Numbered from the stretch's first letter, positions 41,059-51,322 are shown. The stretch is DNA of 64,000 nucleotides from Actinoplanes sp. DH11 (GCF_020873875.1 NZ_JAHWGU010000003.1:124001-188000); one strand, 5' to 3'. Notes: generated from the letters alone by a model not told the origin. Made by a program: numbers and translations.

Positions 41059-41715
41059 GTGTCCCTGTCCGAGTTCGATGCCCGTACCCCGGTTGTCTTC
41101 AGCCCCGCCAGCGCCGCTGATGCCGGTCGCATCGCCGCGCTGCACGCCGACAGCTGGCGGCGGCACTACCGGGGCGCCTACGCCGACGCCTACCTCGACG
41201 GCGATCTGCTCAGCGAACGCGGTGCGGTGTGGTCGGCCCGGCTCGCTTCGCCCGCAGGGGCCGCCACGATCCTCGCCGAGCGCGACGGCCGTCTGACCGG
41301 TTTCGTTCACGTGGTGCTCGATGCGGACCCGCGCTGGGGCAGCCTCGTCGACAACCTGCACGTCGACAGCTCGGAGCACCGCGCCGGCATCGGCACCGAA
41401 CTGATGGCCTACGCCGCCCGCGCGGTCCTCGCCAATGCCGGCTCGCCCGCGCTGCACCTGTGGGTGCTGCGGCAGAACACCCGCGCCCAGATGTTCTACC
41501 GGGCCTGCGGCGGCATCCGGGTGGAGACCGGCGTCGTCGCGGCGCCCGGCGGTGACCCCGCCCGGCTGAACGGGACTCCCGGCAAGTACCGGATGGCCTG
41601 GCCGGACGCCGCCCGCCTGGTCGGCGCCGCGCCGCACGCCGGCTCCTCAGGCCCGGGTGCCGACGCCGATCAGGGTGGTGACGTCCAGGGAACGCACGCC
41701 GTCGCGGGCCAGTGA
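41059..41715 (+). CDS. SAM-IV-controlled GNAT N-acetyltransferase
   Basis: A 218-residue GNAT. The start of the fold is FSPASAADAGRIAALHADSW, with SLVDNLHVDSSEHRAGIGTE as the acetyl-CoA loop and LWVLRQNTRAQMFYRACGGI at the end. The GTG at 41059 has GCGGAGGAG upstream; longer frames would read through the riboswitch and are rejected. The last 22 codons overlap the convergent methyltransferase gene. Riboswitch control suggests a role in sulfur amino acid or SAM metabolism. Confidence 0.85.
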   Translation: MSLSEFDARTPVVFSPASAADAGRIAALHADSWRRHYRGAYADAYLDGDLLSERGAVWSARLASPAGAATILAERDGRLTGFVHVVLDADPRWGSLVDNLHVDSSEHRAGIGTELMAYAARAVLANAGSPALHLWVLRQNTRAQMFYRACGGIRVETGVVAAPGGDPARLNGTPGKYRMAWPDAARLVGAAPHAGSSGPGADADQGGDVQGTHAVAGQ

Positions 41716-42435
41716 ACCCAGGTAACCGTCCCGGACCGCGTCGATCTGTGCCGGGTCCAGGCCGGACAGCGCCGACACGAAACCGGAGCCGGTGACCAGC
41801 AGCCACGCCACCTCGGGAGTCATCTCCAGGGTCATCTCGTGGACGGTCACGCCGACGCCGGACAGGCCCCGCTGCTCCAGCCATGGCCGGAACGTCTCGG
41901 CCGTGTTCACCCCGTCGATCGGGCCGGACGGCCGTTTCGGGGCCTCCTTGCCGGTGACCGCGCCGACGGCCGCGCCCAGGTGCTGCCCGGCCAGTTCGAC
42001 GGCGCCCTTGCGCCAGATGGTCACGCCGACCCGGCCGCCGGGCCGCGCGCGCCGGACCAGGTGTTCGGTGCCGGCGGCCATGTCGGGGAAGAAGAAGACG
42101 CCGAGGACGGCCTGCACGACGTCGTAGTCCCCGCTCTCCCACGCGGTGGCGTCCGCGACCTGCGGGTGCAGCTGCGGCAGGCCGGCGGCGTGCTGGCCGA
42201 GGACCCGGACCATCGGCGCGGACAGGTCGATCGCGTCGACCCGGCCGGTGACGCCGACACGGTGGGCGGCGGGCAGGGCGGAGGCGCCGGTGCCGCAGCA
42301 GGCGTCGAGGACGCGTTCGCCGGGGGAGGGGGCGGTCCGGTCGACGGTGGCGGCACCGATCGGCTGCCACAGGTGGTGGCCGAGACGGTCGAAGTCGTTG
42401 CTGGCAGTGTCGAAGGCCCGTACGCGATCGGTCAT
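41647..42435 (-). CDS. Class I SAM-dependent methyltransferase
   Basis: A 262-residue methyltransferase. Motif I is VLDACCGTGASALPAAHRVG, then VDAIDLSAPMVRVLGQHAAG, the aromatic VVQAVLGVFFFPDM and GGRVGVTIWRKG. The C-terminal third (EMTPEVAWLLVTGSGFVSAL) resembles ubiE-like small-molecule methyltransferases. It is divergent from hpd and ends inside the 3' end of the convergent GNAT gene. ATG 42435. Confidence 0.85.
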   Translation of the reverse strand: MTDRVRAFDTASNDFDRLGHHLWQPIGAATVDRTAPSPGERVLDACCGTGASALPAAHRVGVTGRVDAIDLSAPMVRVLGQHAAGLPQLHPQVADATAWESGDYDVVQAVLGVFFFPDMAAGTEHLVRRARPGGRVGVTIWRKGAVELAGQHLGAAVGAVTGKEAPKRPSGPIDGVNTAETFRPWLEQRGLSGVGVTVHEMTLEMTPEVAWLLVTGSGFVSALSGLDPAQIDAVRDGYLGSLARDGVRSLDVTTLIGVGTRA

Positions 42436-42456
42436 CGTCGAAGCATAGGCAGCTGT

Positions 42457-43795
<1,339 letters not shown>

Positions 43796-43830
43796 TCACG
43801 TTCCCGTCACGAGAGCGGGGGAGGAGACCG

Positions 43831-45036
43831 ATGGCGTTCTACCAGCGGGCCGGAAACGTACCGCCGAAACGGCACACCCAGCACCGCGACCCCGACGGCA
43901 ACCTCTACTACGAGGAGCTGATGGGCGAGGAAGGCTTCTCCTCGGACTCCTCCCTGCTCTACCACCGCCACGTGCCGTCCGCGGTCGTCGGCGCCCGGGT
44001 CTGGCAGCTGCCCGACCAGTGCACCGAGTCCAACCAGCCGCTGCTGCCGCGGCACCTGAAACTGCACGACCTCTTCGACGGCGAGGAATGGAAGTCCTGC
44101 GACGCCGTCCGCGACCGGCGGCTGGTGCTGGGCAACGCCGACGTCCGGATCAACTACGTGGTCTGCGGTACGGCGTCGCCGCTCTACCGCAACGCCGTCG
44201 GGGACGAATGCGTCTACGTCGAGGCGGGCACCGGCACCGTGGAGACCGTCTTCGGTGCCCTCGACGTCGGCGCCGGCGACTACGTGATCATCCCGCGGGC
44301 CACCACGCACCGCTGGGTGCCGGCCGGGCACGAACCGCTGCGCCTCTACCCGATCGAGGCGAACAGTCACATCGCGCCACCCAAGCGCTACCTCTCCCGC
44401 TACGGGCAGTTCCTCGAACACTCGCCCTACTGCGAACGGGACCTGCGGCTGCCGTCCGCGCCCACGATCGCCGACGAGGAGAACGTCGAGGTCTACCTCA
44501 AGCACCGCGGCGACGGGCCGGGCGGGCTGGCCGGGACCGTGCACATCACCCCGTACCACCCGTTCGACGTGGTCGGCTGGGACGGCTGCCTCTACCCGTA
44601 CGCGTTCAACATCGCCGACTTCGAACCGATCACCGGTCGCGTGCACCAGCCGCCGCCGGTGCACCAGGTCTTCGAGGGCGCCAACTTCGTGATCTGCAAC
44701 TTCGTGCCCCGCAAGGTCGACTACCACCCGCTCGCGGTGCCGGTGCCCTACTACCACTCCAACGTCGACAGCGACGAGGTGATGTTCTACGTCGGCGGCG
44801 ACTACGAGGCCCGCAAGGGTTCCGGCATCAACGTCGGCTCGATCACCCTGCACCCCGGCGGCCACCCGCACGGTCCGCAACCGGCCGCCATCGAGGCCAG
44901 CCTCGGCGCGGAGAGCTTCGACGAGACCGCCGTCATGGTCGACACGTTCCGGCCGCTCGGCCTCGGTGAGGCCGGCCGGATCAGCGACGACGGCCGCTAC
45001 GCCTGGACCTGGGCGGGGCGGGGCCCGCGATCGTGA
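43831..45036 (+). CDS. hmgA: Homogentisate 1,2-dioxygenase
   Basis: A 401-residue cupin dioxygenase that opens homogentisate to maleylacetoacetate. Signature segments are FYQRAGNVPPKRHTQHR, GDYVIIPRATTHRW, PVHQVFEGANFVICNFVPRK, and the iron-binding PYYHSNVDSDEVMFYVGG with GHPHGPQP. GGGGGAGGAG precedes ATG 43831, 35 bp after hpd. The stop overlaps the next gene by 4 bp (GTGA). Confidence 0.95.
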   Translation: MAFYQRAGNVPPKRHTQHRDPDGNLYYEELMGEEGFSSDSSLLYHRHVPSAVVGARVWQLPDQCTESNQPLLPRHLKLHDLFDGEEWKSCDAVRDRRLVLGNADVRINYVVCGTASPLYRNAVGDECVYVEAGTGTVETVFGALDVGAGDYVIIPRATTHRWVPAGHEPLRLYPIEANSHIAPPKRYLSRYGQFLEHSPYCERDLRLPSAPTIADEENVEVYLKHRGDGPGGLAGTVHITPYHPFDVVGWDGCLYPYAFNIADFEPITGRVHQPPPVHQVFEGANFVICNFVPRKVDYHPLAVPVPYYHSNVDSDEVMFYVGGDYEARKGSGINVGSITLHPGGHPHGPQPAAIEASLGAESFDETAVMVDTFRPLGLGEAGRISDDGRYAWTWAGRGPRS

Positions 45037-45809
45037 ACCCGCTGTTCACCCGGCTCTTCGACGACGCGGCGATCTTCCCGCCCGGCAACCTGCCGATGGG
45101 CGAGGCCGTCGCGGCGCACCGCAAACGGCAGGACTCGCCGCTGGCGTCGCTGCTCGGCCCGTTCGTCTGCTCGCTCGGCCGCCTCGACGAACTGGCCGAG
45201 GCGGCGGCGGGCGGTCCGGCGCTGCCGGTGTCGCTGGTGCTGCCCGGTCCCGTCGCGGACATCCCGGTCACGCCCGGCATCGACGTGGTCGCGGTGGAAG
45301 GCCCGGAGCCGGTGGTCGCGGGCGCGCCGCGGTGGGCGTACACCGAACTGCACCTGGACGCGATCACCACGTCGCGCCTGGCCGCGTTGCGCGGCACCCG
45401 CTCGCGTCTCAAGATCAGGACAGGCGGTGTCCGGGCGGACGCGTTCCCCAGCGAACACGGACTCGCCCGGGCGTTGCGTGCCGCGGTGCGGGCGCACGTG
45501 CCGTTCAAGCTCACCGCCGGGCTGCACGACCCGATCCGGCACCGTGACCCGGCGACCGGTTTCGAACACCACGGTTTCCTCAACGTGCTGCTCGCGACCG
45601 CGCACGCGCTGCAGGGCGGCGACAACACGCAGGTGGCGTCGGCCCTGGCCGACCAGGACGGGCACCGGGTGGCCGCGGCGATCGCGACCGTCGACGCCGA
45701 ACTGGCCCGGCAGATCCGCGACAATTTCATCAGTTTCGGCACGTGCAGCATCAGTGAACCGGTCGACGGCCTGGTGCGGCTCGGACTGCTCCCGGAGGAT
45801 CCGCGGTGA
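45033..45809 (+). CDS. Conserved unknown protein of tyrosine operon
   Basis: A 258-residue protein of unknown function, translationally coupled to hmgA and fahA through GTGA overlaps at both ends. Conserved-looking segments are DAAIFPPGNLPM (10-22), KIRTGG (127-132), AFPS, FKLTAGLH (158-165) and HGFLNVLLATA (180-190). Alternating strands and helices with a Lys/Gly-rich loop after strand six suggest a TIM-barrel-like protein. The pathway step between HmgA and FahA needs maleylacetoacetate isomerase, which is otherwise absent here; that role is an inference only. Confidence 0.9.
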   Translation: MNPLFTRLFDDAAIFPPGNLPMGEAVAAHRKRQDSPLASLLGPFVCSLGRLDELAEAAAGGPALPVSLVLPGPVADIPVTPGIDVVAVEGPEPVVAGAPRWAYTELHLDAITTSRLAALRGTRSRLKIRTGGVRADAFPSEHGLARALRAAVRAHVPFKLTAGLHDPIRHRDPATGFEHHGFLNVLLATAHALQGGDNTQVASALADQDGHRVAAAIATVDAELARQIRDNFISFGTCSISEPVDGLVRLGLLPEDPR

Positions 45810-47008
45810 CCTGGCTCGACATCCCGACCGACCATCCGTTCGGCCCGGGCGCGCTGCCTTACGGCGTGTTCAGCACCGCCGCCGACCCGCACCCGCGCAC
45901 CGGGGTCGCCGCCGGCACCTGGGTCATCGACCTGCCGGCCGCCGTCCGCCGCCTGGCGCCGCAGTTCGCCGGAGCGGTCGCCGGCCCGTCGCTGGACGCG
46001 CTGCTCGCCGCCGGTCCCGACGTCTGGGCCGCGCTGCGCGCCGAGATCGGCACGTGGCTGGCCGACGAGGTCTACCGCGAACTGCTGCCGCTGGTCCCGG
46101 CCACCGAGGCCGTCATGCGGATGCCGTTCACGGTCGCCGACTACGTCGACTTCTACGCCTCCGAGGACCACGCCACCACCCTGGGCCGGATCCTGCGACC
46201 CGGCCAGGAACCGCTCACCCCGAACTGGAAGCACCTGCCGATCGGTTACCACGGCCGGGCCGGGACGGTGATCTGCTCCGGCACCGACATCACCCGTCCC
46301 AGCGGGCAGCAGCGCCGGCCGGACGGCTCGGTCATCTTCGGCCCGTCGCAGCGGCTCGACATCGAGGCCGAACTCGGCTTCGTGGTCGGCACCCCCTCGA
46401 CGCTGGGCCAGCCCGTGCCGCTGACCGACTTCGACCGGCACGTGTTCGGCGTCTGCCTGGTCAACGACTGGTCGGCTCGCGACATCCAGGCCTTCGAGTA
46501 CGTCCCACTGGGCCCCTTCCTCGGCAAGAGTTTCGCCACCTCGGTGTCGCCATGGGTGCTGCCACTGGCCGCCCTCGAACACGCGCGCATCCCGGCACCG
46601 GAGCGGGCCGTGCCGCTGCAGCCCTACCTCGACGACGAGAAGGCCGCGCCGGGGGGCCTGGACGTGCGACTCGAGATCCGCCTCAACGGCCACGTCATCT
46701 CCGAGCCCCGGTTCGCCGGCATGTACTGGACGCCGGCCCAGATGCTCGCCCACCTCACCGTCAACGGCGCGTCGCTGCGCACAGGCGACCTGTTCGCCTC
46801 CGGCACGATCAGCGGCGGCTCACCCGGATCGCTCATCGAACTGTCCTGGAACGGCCAGAACCCGCTGCGCCTGCCCGACGGATCCACCCGCGCCTTCCTG
46901 CACGACGGCGACGAGGTCGTGATCAGCGCCTACGCCCCCGGCGCCGCCGGCACGCGCATCGGCCTCGGCGAGGTCCGCGGCCGGGTCGTGCCCGCCCCGT
47001 CCCTCTGA
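45806..47008 (+). CDS. fahA: Fumarylacetoacetase
   Basis: A 400-residue enzyme that hydrolyses fumarylacetoacetate to fumarate and acetoacetate, the last step of tyrosine breakdown. N-terminal SH3-like domain (FGPGALPYGVFS) is followed by the FAH core: MPFTVADYVDFYASEDHATT, NWKHLPIGYHGRAGTV, LDIEAELGFVVG (metal Glu residues), VNDWSARDIQAFEYVPLGPF and GKSFATSVSPWV, and TGDLFASGTISG. It begins with GTG 45806, overlapping the upstream stop. Confidence 0.95.
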   Translation: MTWLDIPTDHPFGPGALPYGVFSTAADPHPRTGVAAGTWVIDLPAAVRRLAPQFAGAVAGPSLDALLAAGPDVWAALRAEIGTWLADEVYRELLPLVPATEAVMRMPFTVADYVDFYASEDHATTLGRILRPGQEPLTPNWKHLPIGYHGRAGTVICSGTDITRPSGQQRRPDGSVIFGPSQRLDIEAELGFVVGTPSTLGQPVPLTDFDRHVFGVCLVNDWSARDIQAFEYVPLGPFLGKSFATSVSPWVLPLAALEHARIPAPERAVPLQPYLDDEKAAPGGLDVRLEIRLNGHVISEPRFAGMYWTPAQMLAHLTVNGASLRTGDLFASGTISGGSPGSLIELSWNGQNPLRLPDGSTRAFLHDGDEVVISAYAPGAAGTRIGLGEVRGRVVPAPSL

Positions 47009-47017
47009 TCCGATGCC

Positions 47018-47044
47018 CCCGGGGCGTCCGCTGGGCGCCCCGGG
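47018..47044. terminator. Bidirectional hairpin terminator
   Basis: CCCGGGGCG and CGCCCCGGG are perfect 9-bp arms around a 9-bp loop. It lies between the convergent ends of fahA (47008) and the gene at 47051. Confidence 0.65.
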
Positions 47045-47050
47045 CTCAGC

Positions 47051-47449
47051 TCACCACTCCCGCCATTCGTCGGTCAGCTCCGACCGGTCGAGGTCCCGCC
47101 GCGCGGTGAGGCCCTCGACGTCGACGCCCGCGCCGGTCAGGACGGCGTCGATGTATTCGGCGAGATCCTCGCGTTCCTCGGTCTCGATGCGGCCCTCCTC
47201 GACGTCCAACTCGTTCAGCGCCGTCACGACCCGTTCGACGGCCGCCCACACCTGCTCGTCGTCGGCAGCAGCCGCGAACTGGGCGACCTCACGCTCATAG
47301 GCCGCCAGCGCCTGGTCGACCGCGTCGATGAAGGTCGGCGGCCACAGCTGGGCCGCATACGCCTTGTCCTCCGTCAGGACGCCGCCGGCGACCTCGGCCG
47401 TCTGCTCATCGACTTGCCGTCGCCATCGGGTGCTCGGTCGTTCTGCCAT
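47051..47449 (-). CDS. Small acidic helical protein, unknown
   Basis: A 132-residue, acidic, all-helical protein (FIDAVDQALAAYEREVAQFA, VWAAVERVVTALNELDVEEG, EEREDLAEYIDAVLTGAG). It has no membrane segment or signal peptide. No family is recognised with confidence. ATG 47449; divergent from the operon at 47537. Confidence 0.65.
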   Translation of the reverse strand: MAERPSTRWRRQVDEQTAEVAGGVLTEDKAYAAQLWPPTFIDAVDQALAAYEREVAQFAAAADDEQVWAAVERVVTALNELDVEEGRIETEEREDLAEYIDAVLTGAGVDVEGLTARRDLDRSELTDEWREW

Positions 47450-47536
47450 GGCGGTCAACGTAGACGGTGGGTACGACAAGTTCCCGCCGCCGCCCGCGCT
47501 GCGGGACCGTTGGCGCGGGCTGCCACAATAACGATC

Positions 47537-47839
47537 ATGTGGTGGGTCTGGGTGCTCGGCGTGCTGGTGATCGTCGCCGCTGGTTTCGCCGCCACGGCCG
47601 TTCCCCGGCTGCGGTCGGCCCGCCTGCGGCGGCGCATGGCCTGGTCGGCCGCGCGTGCCGCGATCGACATCGCCTCGGTCAGCCGGGACGCCTCGCAGTC
47701 CCGCGTGATCGAGGCCGAGCGACTGCTCGACCAGGCGGTGAACCTGGCCGCGCACCGCGGTGGTCACCGGGCCGCCGAGCAGGCCGAGCGCCTCGCCGGC
47801 CACGCCGACCGGCTGTGGCGCGGGGATGCCCGCCGATGA
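47537..47839 (+). CDS. Membrane-anchored helical protein (operon gene 1)
   Basis: A 100-residue protein with one N-terminal membrane helix (WWVWVLGVLVIVAAGFAATA) and a cytoplasmic helical tail rich in Ala, Arg and Glu (AERLLDQAVNLAAHRGGHRA). It overlaps the next gene by 4 bp (ATGA). Function unknown; it probably forms a complex with the other two operon proteins. Confidence 0.68.
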   Translation: MWWVWVLGVLVIVAAGFAATAVPRLRSARLRRRMAWSAARAAIDIASVSRDASQSRVIEAERLLDQAVNLAAHRGGHRAAEQAERLAGHADRLWRGDARR

Positions 47840-49179
47840 CCTCTCGGATCCTGCGCCTGGTCCCGCTGGCCGTCGCCGCAGTCGTGCTCGTGTTGTTCCT
47901 CGGCGCCCAGCGGCAGGACGTCGAGGTCAGCTACCGGGCCCCGGCGCCCGCCACCCAGTTCATGACCGAATCGGCGGGCCTGTCGGGCAGCGCGACGGTG
48001 CCGACCGTCGCCGAGATGACAGCGGCGGTGCGCGCCGCGCCGGTGGTCCGGCTGCCCGGGTCGATCGCACACTGGGACGAGGCGCGGGTCCGGGCCGCGA
48101 TCGGCGACTCCGGCTACCGCATCCTGGTCGCGCCGCCCGGACTGTCCGAGGAGGAACGCGCCCGGGTGCGTGACGTCGAGCCGGCCACCATCCGGGTGAT
48201 CGGCACCGAGGTCTCCGGCGACATCTGGACGGCCGTCCCCGACCGGATCTCCGGCTGGCGCACCCGATTCGCCACCGGGGACGTGACCGGTTCGCTGGTC
48301 GCCGTGATCGCCAAGGCCCGGGAACAGCAACAGCCGGACGCCCCGGACACCCTCACCCGCCGGGAACCCACGGCCGCGGAAATCGGCGCGGTGGTGGCCG
48401 ACCTGCGGCGCACCGGCATGCACCGCGCGCCCGGGACGACGCTTGCGGCGCAACTCCCCGCCAAGGCCGGCACCGCGTTCGGTGGTGCGGAGCCACTGGT
48501 CGTGGCGCTGCCGCAGCAGCCGTTCGGGCAGCCGATGCCGCGGTTCGGCCCGGCGTTGACCGCCGAGTTCCCCGGCCGTCCGGTGATCGTCATGTACGGC
48601 CAGTGGGTCGAGTACGACGGACCGGGCGCCGAAGGCTTCGACGACGTCGCCGCGGCGAGCTTCTACAGCCAGTTCAACGATCGGATGAGCCGGTCCGCCT
48701 ACCCACAGACCGACGTGCTGGGCCTCTACCTCTGGCGGATCAGCGACATCCGGTACGCCGGGTTGTTCGACCGCCCGCTGCCCTTCCAGCCGTTCGACCC
48801 GCTGCGGGTCGCCCTGCCCGCCCTGCCGTGGGTGTTCGCCGGCTGCGTGCTCACGTTCTTCCTGCTCTCGGCGACCTCGCTGCTGCGTTCGCCGCGCCGC
48901 GTCGGCACACCCGGCAGCGCCGGGCCGGCCGCTCAGCTGGCCGGCCTGGCCGCGCTCGCGGTGGAGATGTCGGCGCTCACCGACAAGCACAGCGAGCCCG
49001 CCCTGGCCCGCGCGCTGACCGCCCTGTCCGCCGCCCGCGAGGCCCTCGATCACGGACTGCCGGCCTCGCACGTGCGGAAGCTGCTCGCCAAGGCGGAGCG
49101 CGACCTGGACGACGCGGGCCGGCGACTGCCGTACCGCGGGTACCGCCCCGACGACTATCTGCGAGGCCGGCTGACATGA
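47836..49179 (+). CDS. Bitopic membrane protein (operon gene 2)
   Basis: A 447-residue protein: N-terminal membrane helix (LVPLAVAAVVLVLFLG), about 310 residues outside the membrane, a second helix (LPWVFAGCVLTFFLLSATSL) and a cytoplasmic helical domain (LAALAVEMSALTDKHSEPAL to AERDLDDAGRRL). The outer part contains an RVRAAIGDSGYRILVAPPGL segment and further alpha/beta sequence of no clear family. It overlaps both neighbours by 4 bp. Confidence 0.72.
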   Translation: MTSRILRLVPLAVAAVVLVLFLGAQRQDVEVSYRAPAPATQFMTESAGLSGSATVPTVAEMTAAVRAAPVVRLPGSIAHWDEARVRAAIGDSGYRILVAPPGLSEEERARVRDVEPATIRVIGTEVSGDIWTAVPDRISGWRTRFATGDVTGSLVAVIAKAREQQQPDAPDTLTRREPTAAEIGAVVADLRRTGMHRAPGTTLAAQLPAKAGTAFGGAEPLVVALPQQPFGQPMPRFGPALTAEFPGRPVIVMYGQWVEYDGPGAEGFDDVAAASFYSQFNDRMSRSAYPQTDVLGLYLWRISDIRYAGLFDRPLPFQPFDPLRVALPALPWVFAGCVLTFFLLSATSLLRSPRRVGTPGSAGPAAQLAGLAALAVEMSALTDKHSEPALARALTALSAAREALDHGLPASHVRKLLAKAERDLDDAGRRLPYRGYRPDDYLRGRLT

Positions 49180-50165
49180 GGCGTTTCGGACGGCTCGTCG
49201 CCACCCCGTTCGGGTTCACCTCGGTGGTCATGGTGCTCCTGGCGTGCTGGGCGTTGTGGAGTGGTGGCGTCTTCGAGAGCCGCGCGGGCCGCGACGTGCG
49301 CACCTCGTCGGTCCACGTCGACCCCGGCTTCGGCACGGCCGTCGACGAAGAGGCCGCGGAACAGGTGATCGGCAACCGGCGACTCGTCGTGCTGTTCCTG
49401 TCGCCCGGCGCGGACCCGGCCGAGGACGGCTGCGACCGCGTGGATCGCGCCGCGCGGGGCACCCTGGTGCTGGTCCTGCGGCACGACGCCGACGGCGGCT
49501 ACGACCGCTACGGCTGCGACATGCTGCCGAAGGCGGACTCGGAGAAAGGCGAGGAGTCGTTCGGCCGGTCCCTGGCCGTCGAGACGACCATCTCCCGCGG
49601 CGTCGACCAGTTCACCGACCGCCCCGTCGAGGCACTGAAGGTCGTCGTCGTCACCTACGACCTGATGGTGCGCTCCGGCCTCGTACCCGACGGCGCCCGC
49701 ACGATCAGCCCGTCGTTCCCGCGCTTCCTGGTCGCCTTCGCCGCGCTGGCGACGGTGGTGCTGGGCGCGCTGATCGTGTGGTCGGCCGGCCGCCGGGCGG
49801 GCCGGCTCGCAGCGGAGCGGCACGAGCGCCTGACGGCGGCCGAGGACGACCGCGCGGCGCTCAGCGCGGCGGTGTCCGTGCTCGCCCAGCACATCATCGA
49901 CCTCGACGCCTCCCTCCGGCACACCGGCGACCGGCAGGAGCTGGAGAGGCTGACCGGCGAATACCTGCAGCTGCTGGACGAGATGACCGCGCCCGTCGAC
50001 GACGTGGCGGCCCGCCGGCTGACCCGTCGGGTGCAAGAGCTGATCGGTCGGACGGACGCCCTGCCGGGCAGCACCGGACCCGGCCGGCGCGCGGGCCGCG
50101 GCGGGCCGGGCCGGTGGCGCAGGACGCGCGAGAAGGCCGACGCGGTGATCCGCAAGAGCCGATAG
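49176..50165 (+). CDS. Bitopic membrane protein (operon gene 3)
   Basis: A 329-residue protein with the same plan as gene 2: N-terminal helix (FGFTSVVMVLLACWALWS), an outer domain of about 155 residues with two cysteines (DGCDRVDR and YGCDMLP), a second helix (FLVAFAALATVVLGALIVWS) and a cytoplasmic coiled-coil-like region (LAQHIIDLDASLRHTGDRQE, ELERLTGEYLQLLDEM) ending in a basic tail. Function unknown. Confidence 0.72.
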   Translation: MRRFGRLVATPFGFTSVVMVLLACWALWSGGVFESRAGRDVRTSSVHVDPGFGTAVDEEAAEQVIGNRRLVVLFLSPGADPAEDGCDRVDRAARGTLVLVLRHDADGGYDRYGCDMLPKADSEKGEESFGRSLAVETTISRGVDQFTDRPVEALKVVVVTYDLMVRSGLVPDGARTISPSFPRFLVAFAALATVVLGALIVWSAGRRAGRLAAERHERLTAAEDDRAALSAAVSVLAQHIIDLDASLRHTGDRQELERLTGEYLQLLDEMTAPVDDVAARRLTRRVQELIGRTDALPGSTGPGRRAGRGGPGRWRRTREKADAVIRKSR

Positions 50166-50189
50166 CCGCGCCGCCGGCCGCCCGGCCTC

Positions 50190-50762
50190 TCAGATCAGGC
50201 CCAGCATCCACTCCACACCGTGCCGGGTGGCGGCGATGCCGGGCTCGCGGGACTGCGCGGCGAAGACGAGCACCTGGTCGCCCGCCCGCGGGTAGAGGTA
50301 GAGGCCCTGCCACCACGGCTCGCCCTCGTGCTCGTAGGTGAGCTCGACCACCCGTACCCCCTGGTCCGTCGTGCGGCGGGCCGCGACCGTCTGACCCGGC
50401 GCGACCAGCTCGGCCGGGTCGTCGACCCGGACCGGGCCCTGCACGGTGATCGACGCGTCGTGCTCACCGACGAGGCAGTACGGGTCGACCGTCGACGCGA
50501 TGCCGAACCCGTGCGGCCAGGCCGCGTCGAAGACGCCGGTCTCGATGACCCAGAACGGATGCTCCGGGCCGGGCTCCACGTCCACGACGCCGGGCACGGT
50601 CCGCGCCTCCGCCGGATCCACGAGCGCCGTCGCCGGCCCGTCCGCACGCCAGTTCGTCACCACCACGGCGTCGGACGTGGGGTCGGCGCGCTCGAAGCTG
50701 TACGGCCAGTGCGGCATCAGGACCAGGCCGTGACCGGCGAGGCGGGCGAAGACGTGTCCCAT
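50190..50762 (-). CDS. Hypothetical protein
   Basis: A 190-residue soluble protein without a recognised family. It is rich in strands with many aromatic residues (GLVLMPHWPYSFERADPTSD, EGEPWWQGLYLYPRAGDQVL) and Gly/Pro turns. The ATG at 50762 is the only good start. Divergent from the broken SUKH gene at 50839. Confidence 0.65.
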   Translation of the reverse strand: MGHVFARLAGHGLVLMPHWPYSFERADPTSDAVVVTNWRADGPATALVDPAEARTVPGVVDVEPGPEHPFWVIETGVFDAAWPHGFGIASTVDPYCLVGEHDASITVQGPVRVDDPAELVAPGQTVAARRTTDQGVRVVELTYEHEGEPWWQGLYLYPRAGDQVLVFAAQSREPGIAATRHGVEWMLGLI

Positions 50763-50838
50763 GGCCGCACACTGTAATCAGCCGGTTCCGCCCCCTCCCA
50801 GGCCCGGACCCCGATGCGGCCGCCCTTACGATCTTCAA

Positions 50839-51322
50839 ATGCCGGCGCTGAACGAACTGCTCGCGTTGGTGCCCGCTCCGGCACACGCTCGCGCGAAAAT
50901 CGACTGGGAACCCGTCGAGGCGGAAGTCGGTCTCCGGCTGCCCGCCGACTACAAGAATCTCGTCGAGATCTACGGTCCCGGACAGTTCTGCCGCCGGCAC
51001 GGACAACGGCGACACCGTGTACTGGGTGATCGAACGCCCGGGCGAACCGGACACCTGGACCATCACCGCCACCGAGGCTCGCGGCATGATGTGGCCGCGG
51101 TTTCCCGGCGGCATCATCGAGTTCTTGTACGCGATTCTGTCGCGCCGGACCACGTTCGCCCTCTTCCCGAAGGACTTCCCGGGGCGGCGCCCGCCCCGTT
51201 TCACGCCGAGCGGCGAACCCGACCCGAAGTGGGTGGCCATGCTGCGCGCGCAGGGCTTGTACCGCGATATCCGAACAGGTGCGGGGGATGGCGTGCAGGG
51301 TGCCGGTGAGGCAGGTGAGTGA
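50839..51322 (+). pseudogene. SUKH family gene with internal deletion and frameshift
   Basis: The N-terminus (PALNELLALVPAPAHARAKI, then GLRLPADYKNLVEIYGPG) is a typical small SUKH protein. The frame is then lost near 50985, and the C-terminal part resumes in another frame (GDTVYWVIERPGEPDTWTIT, GGIIEFLYAILSRRTTFALF) and stops at 51322. Compared with related proteins of about 190 residues, roughly 60 central residues are missing. Both a deletion and a frame change are needed, so decay is likely. Palindrome copy 4 follows 41 bp later. Confidence 0.68.
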
